Both the position numbers and the translations under genes were made by a program. A model generated the notes under the pieces. It worked only from the letters and a program-made list of their open reading frames with translations. It was not told where the DNA came from and searched no databases. DNA of 64,000 nucleotides from Mesodorylaimus sp. YZB2_4. Taxonomy: Eukaryota > Nematoda > Enoplea > Dorylaimida > Dorylaimidae. Below, in pieces: positions 55,621-64,000 of this stretch. The stretch's first letter is position 1. Each line of letters starts with the position of its first letter. Location of the stretch: NCBI GenBank assembly GCA_030248295.1, contig JASANH010000933.1, forward strand, positions 124,001-188,000, given 5' to 3'.

Positions 55621-57234
55621 CCCGTGGGAGAGGAACTCGTGACCTCGTGAACTCGTATCCGATGCAAATCTCGCTCGCTCGTTTTCTGTACTAGTCTGTA
55701 ACCCCCGTCAATAAATGTGACAAAACGCACAAAAACGCTTCCTGATAAACAATTCAGACAATTTCAAAAGTGGATAACTGCCTAATTGATTGAGCACATG
55801 TTATCGAGGTAGCAAGTACGTCTTTAGCACGAGTTCGGATCTGACTGTACAATAGAATAAAAGAAAGACTGGTCGTTTTACATCCACACTGTAATATTTG
55901 TTTCGCATGATTTTCTGCCTGGTTACAGTGGTGTTCAGCTTGGTTTTGACATCGATCGGGATGGGTGGGTCGGGCGATCTAAGAAGTAGGTGGTCAACAG
56001 TCCAGTCAATAGACAGATCCTCTGCTCAAAACGAGGGAGAGCTTTAACCTTCGATGACCATTTACACGTGATAAGCACAGGTTCAATACTCTGTGCCCCG
56101 CCCCCTCTTCCTTCTCTGCCTTTGATGATTTGGCGCAGGACGAGTATTGTTGGTTTCGAAACGCGCGGAGTGCTAGTGCGATGTTTCCATGGATTTCCAT
56201 CAACATGAATCTGGTCGGCAGAGCACTGTTGCGCTTCGCAGCGTACATGCTTACCACAGACGAAATGAGGGCCATGCTGTAACTCACGCCAGGCATTCAC
56301 AATAAGCAAAGGCCATGCAGTGAACCAATGCAGCAGTGAATGCCACCATGCATTCTTTTGGGCACATTGCGCAATATTTTGACTTCAACAGGGACCTGTC
56401 CATTATATACTACAGTACAGTATGTACAGTGTTTGAAGTCAAGCTTGAGGTCTTGCTGAAACAGGCAGACGGATGATATCAGATTGTGGGCGGGGGTGTT
56501 TTAACCTGTCAAGCAAATAAGTGCCATCACATTTTTGGTTAGTTTTGTCATAATCGCTCGGAGAGATTTTCAAACGGAGGTTAATTTCGGTCACTCAACA
56601 GCGAATAAATTTTGCAGTTTTACCTTCCTGCTCTGGTACTAACGAGTCTCGGCTGTCTCTCGCAAATCAAAACGAAACTTTGCGTGAAAGTAGTACACAG
56701 GCAGGGATGAATTTTAGGGCTGATAATTTTTCCCAGTGGCACCTGGTTGATTAGAAAATGACCGCATGTTCGAGCACGGGATGAGGAGAAAAAGCTAAAA
56801 TAAGTGACCTCGCGTAAGAGTTAATCTCGGGGCGTCACGATTCATAAGCGCACTCTCTACCAATTTGACAACCCTGCGCGATTACGCGCTGAATACTTGA
56901 GTAGTCGAAGTGAGTGACCGAACATGTGGTCATTTTATGGTCAACCGGGGGCCACTGGGAAAAATTATCAGCATCAAAATTCATTCCTGCCTGTGTACTG
57001 CTTTCACGCAAAGTTTCGTTTTGATTTGCGAGAGACAGTCGGGAATGTTCCCTCGTAAGTTGCATGCAGGTCTCATTCAAGAAATATTCGCAAAACTTGA
57101 GCCGTGAGCCTTGACCGACAGAAAAATATATAGACTGGATCTGTTAGCACAGAAGATTCTTTGAGTGCTTGGCACATCATAGAGATCGCGACAGTTCTAG
57201 CAACTCCGAGAAAATAATATTTGGCAATTTGCCT
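55621..57234. other. intergenic stretch between PTP and Star-like gene
   Basis: After the PTP 3' UTR (AATAAA at 55710-55715) no gene was recognised. A dispersed repeat unit (AATCTGGTCGGCA...GCGTA) lies at 56208-56250. From about 57130, the sequence matches the 3' flank of the second Star-like gene in inverted orientation. Confidence 0.45.
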
Positions 57235-59692
57235 TTATCTCTTCAAAAATACGACATCGTGTAACCCAATACTAGAAATATTACATTCCGGACATGCGGT
57301 TCCAAAAAATTCACGAAACAAAGATAATCGATACATAGATTTGGGTGTGTGCAGCAGCGGCCAGTCTGCGGCGTACCATGCATATTCTATCTGCCACATT
57401 TTCACATCGATGTTAGAGAAATCGAATCCTTTCAGAATATCGAGTTCTCCCCCTTCCACGTCGAGTGAGAAGTAGTCGATGCGAGTCATATTCAGGGCAC
57501 GCAGGACGGTGTTCAATGGAAAACACCAAACGTATGCCCGCGCTGGACGCTCGTACCAACGCAAGTTGAAGAAACGATATCTTGGCAATTCATCCTTCTC
57601 ATATAAATTGCTGCATCTACTTCTCAAGTATAAGCCAATTTTACGAGGTCTCTTTTCACCCGATATGCATCCATTTAACAACCAGGATTTTCGTTTCTTC
57701 TGTTTCAATGACGCCATGCTGATAGGATTTGGTTCCACTAGCAGACCACTCCATCCGTAGTCCCTCTCCAAGGCGAGTGTATTCGAACCTGATTCACCAT
57801 CAAAGGCGCCAGCCTCAACAAACACGCCATAGCGTTTGCGACTAAATATTCTGTCCAGTGCGAATTGCTGCTGGAATAACGAGTAGTCCGACTTATCTGG
57901 GCGATTCAGCACGTATGGCACTGAGCGTGCGCTTGGCGGGATCAGATAATGACGTATGATATGAGAGGCTAGCCTTGGATCGTCTTCCAACCATTCACCT
58001 GCACGAAGGAGTATGTAAGAGCATATCTCCACCATTTATAACGACGAACTCTCATATTTTGTGATGAGTAGTTTTGGACCCGCTTGCACATAAAAAGAAC
58101 TTGCATTTTCTGACGGTCTTTTGACCTGTCCCGCACTTGGTTCGTTTCCCCGCTGATCGTGAGACGATTGCCCCACTAGGCAGTGCGGGAACCAAGCCAC
58201 TGAGACTATTCCCTCACCATAATTTTCCGCCTGATGTACAGGTGCGACATATCAGGTGCATTAATTCACCTTTTATGAAAAGCTGTGGGCGCAGGCACCC
58301 CACATTGAAAACTTGACCGCAAAACCAATGGCTACCTTGACCCAAGCCAGCTGAGGAACTGGGCTACGCCTGTTCTGTCGACCCAATTCGCTCATCAGTA
58401 TAGCCTTCCGGCCGACCAGGGAACAGGCCGTACTTTTTAGAATCAGTTAGAATCAGTGTTCAGACTTCGCTTTTTCTAAAATTAGTGATCTGTTTTTGCC
58501 TGTTCATGCAAAGCTCAAACAAAAGCGAAACGCAGCTAGAATGGCTGGTTCGAATCCTGTGGATTGCGAGTCCAAGGCATGTTTTGCCATTTTCAAAAAG
58601 CCCATAGCAGCTGTAGATAAATGGATCCTTTTGAATTTTGGTCCGAACATAGAGAAAAATTATCAATGAGTGAAAGTGAAAGAGTGAAAGAGTTTTCGGT
58701 GGACCAAGTTCCATATTAAAAAGGAGTAAAAATATTCTTAAGTCAAAATGGCTCAGTCGATGCTGTAATTTGTTGAACGGTGCAACAAAGCTCCTGCAAA
58801 ACATTGAACCCGTCTGGCCAGCTAGTCAGCAGTGGTCAGCGCCTACGGCCTGCGGGTATACGAATTATTGTGTGGTAGGAGATAGGTGTGTTGGGAAAAA
58901 CTCGCAAGGTTTTTCTGGACTCGGCTTTTAGGTTTCAGGCTTTGGACTTTGGTTCTCACACTCTGTCTTTCACAAAAATCCCGACAAAGCAGGGAGATTT
59001 CGAAAAATCCGCAGGACTTTGGGCGCCGACCACTGCTGACCAATTGGCCAGACAGGCCCAATATTTTGCGCACCCAGGTTCCTCAACCCACCGTAGTCCA
59101 GATGGATCCAATTATCCAGCGGATCCATGTTGTTCCACTTAGATTCCAGCAGCTTCCTCTTGGGGTCCTCTTAGAATCCAAGTGGATTTAAGTTAAATTC
59201 AGTTAACTGAATCTTTTTGATAAAAATCGACTGCAACTGAAATTAAATCTATTCGAAGAATTTGTTAACCCATCAAGCTGAAACTGAATCTGTTTTCAAA
59301 AACTGCATGACGCTAGACATTGGCACACTGCCTGCGTGCCTGACTTCCTTCATGTACCTCTACTAGGGATAGTTTTTATCTGCCAAAACTACTGTGCAAG
59401 AAAATTAGCAGATACAAACTAAAAAAATGGAAAATGTCACTCGAAATAAAATAATGGGACTTTAAATGTTTCAACAGTCAGCCTACTCACTTATGTAATC
59501 GTCTTTGAGATGCTCGAAACCAGTATCAATGTATATCGGTGTGTGAATGTACAACAAAAATATATAATAAAACGCAAATATTGCTGCTAAGATTTTTCCT
59601 GTTCTTGATTTCAGTGGCCATTCAGAATAGAAAGTTCGTGGCCGCGGTGGCATTTTATCCGTATTCGTCTTCAACCTTCGATCGGCCGACAT
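57235..59692 (-). CDS. Star-like FkbM-domain type II membrane protein, copy A (321 aa)
   Basis: Exon 1, 59692-59491, encodes a basic cytosolic N-terminus (MSADRRLKTNTDKM), one membrane helix (ILAAIFAFYYIFLLYI, ~35-50) and IDTGFEHLKDDYIS. Exon 2, 57998-57235, is the FkbM domain: FVEAGAFDGESGSNTLALER (SAM-pocket-like motif I), YGWSGLLVEPNP, RKSWLLNGCISG, IDYFSLDVEGGELDILKGFD and a C-terminal WQIEYAWYAADWP. Length and order fit the animal protein Star/FkbM family. Drosophila Star is an ER/Golgi membrane protein that helps export of an EGFR ligand. Whether this copy methylates anything is unknown. The intron (1492 bp) is much longer than in copy B because of a ~1.2 kb insertion. Confidence 0.88.
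58060..59280. other. insertion of ~1.2 kb in the intron of copy A
   Basis: The two ends of this intron align with the 277-bp intron of copy B (ACATTTTCCATTT, CCCTAGTAGAGGT; and the GCTCTTACA...CTTCTTCGTGCAG end). The material between has no counterpart. It shows no coding potential and no identified TIR, though repeated near-palindromic AAATTCAGTTAACTGAATC (about 59200) lies near its exon-1-proximal end. Likely an unidentified transposable element. Confidence 0.5.
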
Positions 59693-60448
59693 GCCTTGAG
59701 TAAAAGTTAATGCTATACTCTACATAGTTCATACTGACTGTAGAATGGGAATGGGTAAATGCCAACTCGCATTACTACGCGCCGCGGGCGAAATCAAACC
59801 CGTGCATACTCCTCCCCATCCAGGAGTGTGTGATTGGTGGAAATACCCATACACGTACTAGATTCGAATCCTCACTGCGCAGTTCCTACAGAAAGGCAGG
59901 ATGACGGGCACCTCTACAAGAATAGAACTGCTATCTGGGGGAAGGCCCAAACGCGCAACAGCATGATCCAAAATTCTGTGCTAACCAATCCACTTGAGCG
60001 TGGGAAAATTGTCATGCTCTGCCTCCCTCAGAATACAGGTACCAAAAATCAATAAAATTTCAATTCCAAGCATTAGCCCTTACCACCTGCTCGAAATAAG
60101 GATACTAAAAAGGAAAAATATAAATACTACAAAAGCCTACGAAAATATTTGATTTCTAGATAGAATGCAATTCAGACGAGGAACTCACGATCAGTACCAG
60201 TCACCGCCCAATTTCACAAACCAAACCAGGCACTCGGGCTCCATCTCGCTCTTCGCCTTGTGTTTGGCCCTGACCTAGGAGAGGGAGACCAGTCCTCGGA
60301 ACCAGTGCACTGATAGGTGCCAAGAATGTCCACACCACATCGGTCTCAGGTCCATCAAAACAGCCGACAGATGCGGGCACTATCTAAATTGAGAGTCTAT
60401 TGGGTCCTGGTGGGTGCGGTGGCTAATTAACTCACCATATCAGCACAA
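59693..60448. other. upstream region of copy A, inverted match to copy B
   Basis: From the ATG outward to about 59880 this matches, in inverted orientation, 61695-61909: ACTTTTACTCAAGGC-ATG, ATGCGAGTTGGCATT, GATTGGTGGAAATAC and GATTCGAATCNNCACTGCGC blocks occur in the same order. It presumably contains the promoter. Beyond 59880 no gene was recognised. Confidence 0.55.
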
Positions 60449-60790
60449 AGCGGCCGTGGTGGTGCAGCGGTTCGGCATTCGTCTCTCCGTATTGCTTGGT
60501 AGCGAGTGGCAGGACTCGTCCTGGGTTCGATTCCTGGTGATGGAGGTCGGTTTGCGAACCCAGGCTGACTTGCACGCCAGGCCGTGGTGGCCTCACCCGG
60601 TACCCTAGAGGTGCTCCGAGTGGATAGGCGGACGCCAAACGAGGAGACAGTCTCGGCTGTCGAACACCGACAGGGTGCAAAGCCCACCCGCCATTGTCCG
60701 AGGAAGTCGGTGTACAGTCCGGGATGCCCTCGTGTGGAGGTGCTCCTAGTGGAGACAAGCAGAAGGACGCTGCTGTGGGCAAAATGGTCA
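60449..60790 (+). mobile_element. tRNA-derived SINE, family 1 (copy 6)
   Basis: This is the best-preserved 5' end: GCGGCCGTGGTGGTGCAGCG, TTCGGCATTCGTCTCTCCG, B-box GGGTTCGATTCCTGG, then CAGGCCGTGGTGGCCTCACC, GAACACCGACAGGGTG, CCCACCCGCCATTG and GGGATGCCCTCG. It sits between the two Star-like copies. Confidence 0.85.
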
Positions 60791-61909
60791 TCAGCCCACA
60801 AAAATTTTTATAAAAACGATATAAGCCCGATGTGTCGTCAACTTCGGTTGACTGGTCCTGTGGCCTGAGCCTCTGACAAGCGCCTATCTGTTTCCTTTGG
60901 CAATGTACACGCGGCACTATGCGGCAACGTGGCGGGCGTGTATACGTATTCCCAAAGACAACAGGTTATACGCTGTTTCGCTGTAACGAGAGCCAGTGGT
61001 TTCAGTTGCACTGTCCTTGTGTATTACGTGTACTACCAAAGCTAGAAACATATGGATGGGGTAGCTGCCATTAGCAGATTGCACCTTAGTCGCATTGGTA
61101 TTGCTTTAGTATTCCCTCGTGTCTCTAATCCCCAGAGTGCGTGGAAGAGTATGGGAGTGGGGGTAGTCAGATCGTGACTGTTTGAACGCAGAACTAAAGG
61201 GTGGTGTCTGGCGCCATGAAACTAGCGAGTCAGTCATACGACACTCGCAAGTCTGTGAGACATCCCTGAACTGTGCCAACGTTTGCAACCAGGACAGCGA
61301 TCATTTAATTACGTAGGTATGTCGATTCGCTCTTGATATTCTCTCCCATACACTTGTTTTACAGAAAAGAATGCACTTTCCCAGTATATACTTGACTCGT
61401 GTGAACGCACGTTGCATTCCATCCTTAGTTCTGGGCCGACTCCCCGCAAAGCACGCTTTTTCCACGGTCGCGAATCTGGTCGGCAAGGCACTCTCGCGCT
61501 GTGCAACGTAGAAGACAAAATGTCTTCAACTACTGAAGTACGTTCATGTCATCTGGAGATGTTGCCGCGCGTTTGGGCCTTCCCCAGCTGCACTCTCCCT
61601 CCATTTAATGTTCATCGTTTGTAGCGGATCTACTCTTGTAGATAAGTCCGGCAGCCGGCCTAATAAACAGCTATCGTTATTAGCGTCCGCTTTTGTAGGG
61701 GCCGCGCAGTGGTGATTCGAACCTAGTATTTCTACCAATCGCACAAACACAGTGGGGTGGGGGCGGGGGGGGGTTATCACACAGTATACCTACTGTTCAT
61801 AGGTTGGACTCCGCCCGTGGCGCGTAGCAATGCGAGTTGGCATTGACCCATTCCAACTCGACAGTCAGTGCGTACAATCAAGAGTAAAGCATAAACTTTT
61901 ACTCAAGGC

Positions 61910-63152
61910 ATGGCAGCTGATCGAAGATTGAAGTCGAATAAAATGCCACTGCGGCTACGAACTTTCTACTTTGCATGGCCACTAAAATCAAAAACAAAAA
62001 AAATTTTAACTGTGGTATTAACGTCTTTATTTTTAATGTTTTTGTTGTACATTCAAATACCGATATACATCGATACTGGTTTCGAGCATCTCAAAGACGA
62101 TTACATAAGTGAGTGCGCTGACTATTGTTTGAACATTCCAAATCTTATTATTCTATTTAATGCCACATTTTCCATTTCCTGTTAGTTTTTATCTGCGAAT
62201 AAGAGCCACCCCTAGTAGAGGTGTTGTGCATGGAGTTAAGGCACCAGCAGGCAGTATGCCCATGTCTCATCGTAACTGTAGGACTTTTCCTGCAACTTGA
62301 TGCGCCTATCTTTACTATTTTTTGCTGCCGATTCCCTGTTGGTCGGAAGAGATAGGCTCTTACACAGGTTTACTTCTTCGTGCAGGTGAATGGCTGGAGG
62401 ACGATCCAAGGCTGGCCTCTCATATCATACGTCATTATCTGATCCCGCCAAGCCCACGCTCAGTGCCATACGCGCTGAATCGCCCAGATAAGACGGACTA
62501 CTCGTTATTCCAGGAGCAATTCCTACTGGACGATATATTTAGTCGCAAACGCAACGGCCTATTTGTGGAGGCTGGCGCCTTTGATGGTGAATGGGATTCG
62601 AATACGCTCGCCTTGGAGAGGGACTACGGATGGAGTGGTCTGCTAGTGGAACCAAATCCTATCAGCATGGCTTCATTAAAACAAAAGAAACGAAAATCTT
62701 GGCTGTTAAATGGATGCGTATCGGGTGAAAAGAGACCTCGTAGAATTGGCTTGTACGTAAGAAGTACATGCAGCAGTTTGTTTGAGAAGGACAGATTGTC
62801 GAGAATTCGTTTCTTCTTCACCGTACGTTGGTACGAGCGTCCAGAGCGGGCGCACGTTTGGTGTTTCCCATTGAACACCGTCCTGCGTGCCCTGAATATG
62901 ACTCGCATCGACTACTTCTCACTCGACGTGGAAGGTGGAGAACTCGATATTCTGAAAGGATTCGATTTCTCGAAGATCGACGTGAAAATGTGGCAAATAG
63001 AATATGCATTGTACGCTCCAGACTGGCCGCTGCTGCACACACCCAGGTCTGTGCACCGTTTATATTTGTACCGTAAATTTTTTGAAACTGCATGTCCGGA
63101 ATGTAATATTTATAATATCGGGTTACACGATGTCGTATATTTGAAGGGATAA
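61910..63152 (+). CDS. Star-like FkbM-domain type II membrane protein, copy B (321 aa)
   Basis: Exon 1, 61910-62108, encodes MAADRRLKSNKM, a membrane helix (ILTVVLTSLFLMFLLYI) and IDTGFEHLKDDYIS. Exon 2, 62386-63152, encodes the FkbM domain with FVEAGAFDGEWDSNTLALER, YGWSGLLVEPNP and IDYFSLDVEGGELDILKGFD. The intron (277 bp, phase 1) is at exactly the same place as in copy A. The two proteins are close to identical over most of the domain, and most changes fall in the membrane segment and in the RSTCSSLFEKDRLSRIRFF region. AATAAA lies at 63343. The gene is head-to-head with copy A with 2.2 kb between starts. Role as for copy A: Star-like secretory-pathway membrane protein, inferred from family. 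Confidence 0.88.
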
Positions 63153-64000
63153 CGGCAAAGATCGCCAAAAATTGTTTTCTCTGGGGTGCTAGAAATTTCT
63201 CGCTCGATCTCCATCACTGGTGCGAGGCACATACATATTTCAAAAAATCTTCTGTGAAGGCATGTTATCGATCAGTCTTCTCAAAGAAGGGTAAGCCTCG
63301 ATGTCCATTGCGCAACACACGCAGGCTCTTTTTCTAGTCTCAAATAAAGACTGATTTTTCCTTGCCCATGTTGGCATGATCACACTGGTGGTCACACTAT
63401 AGGTGGTATTGACTAACCTGGACTGGTTCTCGACTTGCTAACCTGCTCTTTTGTGCTGTCTTTGAGTGCCTTTAGTGGTCGACTCGGAATCAATCGTGAG
63501 TCGGGCCACCCTTAGTGAATGGCTCCCCCCCTGTATCTCGCTCTGGGTCGGTCCTCTATCGCCTGGCAGGGCGGGGAGTATGATGCAGATGTCACCCCTG
63601 ATGACCACCTCAGGGCGAAAAGCCTTGAAGGTGCCAGCATGATTCCCCGTCGCTGTTCACATAAGTGGAGCATAACCTATACAGTACATGGGTCAGCACT
63701 TTGGATGGTGATTTCTATCGATATCGCCTCAACCGACCCCACGCTAGGAACTAGCCTATAGATCCGCGAAATAAAAATGCTATGGACAGGCATCGCGGAA
63801 AACTTCGAGCCGAAATTTCCCAGGTCTACGTACAGTAGTGCAGTATATAGATCCCTGTTGACGCCGAAATACTGTGCACAGCGCCGAAACGAATGCATGG
63901 TGGCATTTACTGATGACACGAACTTACCGCAGTAGTTCATCGCCGTGGCCTGTTTTACTTCGTCTTCTACGTTGCAGAGCGCAAAATGCCTTGCCGACCA
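63153..64000. other. 3' flank of copy B and window end
   Basis: The first ~110 bp (CGGCAAAGATCGCCA...AAAATCTTCTGTG) match the inverted 3' flank of copy A. The last 60 bp (minus strand: GGTCGGCAAGGCA, GCAACGTAGAAGACGAAG) repeat a unit also found at 61478-61520. No gene was seen. Confidence 0.45.

Noticed and set aside
1..64000. CRISPR arrays, operons, bacterial promoters or rRNA
   Set aside because: None seen; repeats are minisatellite, SINE or hairpin type and gene structure is eukaryotic.

Overview
This is nuclear DNA from an invertebrate animal, not a prokaryote. Real genes are split by many small introns, mostly about 50-70 bp, with GT-AG ends and short T-rich acceptors (TTTTCAG, TTTAG). 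The proteins are animal families: an SLC22 carrier, a USP32-type deubiquitinase, calpain-7, a PP2C phosphatase, a 7TM receptor, a receptor-type tyrosine phosphatase and Star-like FkbM proteins. The short acceptors recall nematodes and other compact invertebrate genomes, but nothing here fixes the phylum.

Layout. 0-2 kb: relics of a DEAH-box helicase, one ending against a tRNA-derived SINE. 2.9-5.3 kb: two tandem two-exon genes for small Asn/Pro-rich proteins. 6.9-7.2 kb: an LTR-like stretch. 7.6-8.6 kb (-): a 7TM receptor with an in-frame TGA. 11.0-11.5 kb (-): a Tyr/Pro-rich repeat protein. 14.2-17.1 kb (+): an SLC22 transporter, convergent with a wax-ester/DGAT-like acyltransferase (17.3-20.7 kb, -). 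20.7-24.7 kb: gene-poor. 24.7-27.9 kb (+): PP2C phosphatase. 28.5-29.5 kb (+): a secretory-pathway Pro/Gln + coiled-coil protein ending KQEL. 31.8-32.4 kb (+): a small secreted protein. 33.3-40.7 kb (+): USP32 (26 exons), tail-to-tail with calpain-7 (41.0-46.5 kb, -, 14 exons). 46.5-51.8 kb: repeat-bearing intergenic DNA. 51.8-55.6 kb (+): a receptor-like PTP with an altered P-loop. 57.2-63.2 kb: a head-to-head inverted duplication of a Star-like FkbM gene.

There is no operon and no evident shared pathway. The main contextual signals are duplication (the small Asn/Pro-rich pair and the Star-like pair), convergent gene pairs with very short 3' spacers, and many small non-autonomous elements (two tRNA-derived SINE families, a MITE and several foldback hairpins) sitting in introns and intergenic DNA. 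Exon coordinates were built by hand from splice signals, frame continuity and family conservation. Where all exons join in frame and the total length matches the family (USP32, calpain-7, PP2C, SLC22), confidence is high.
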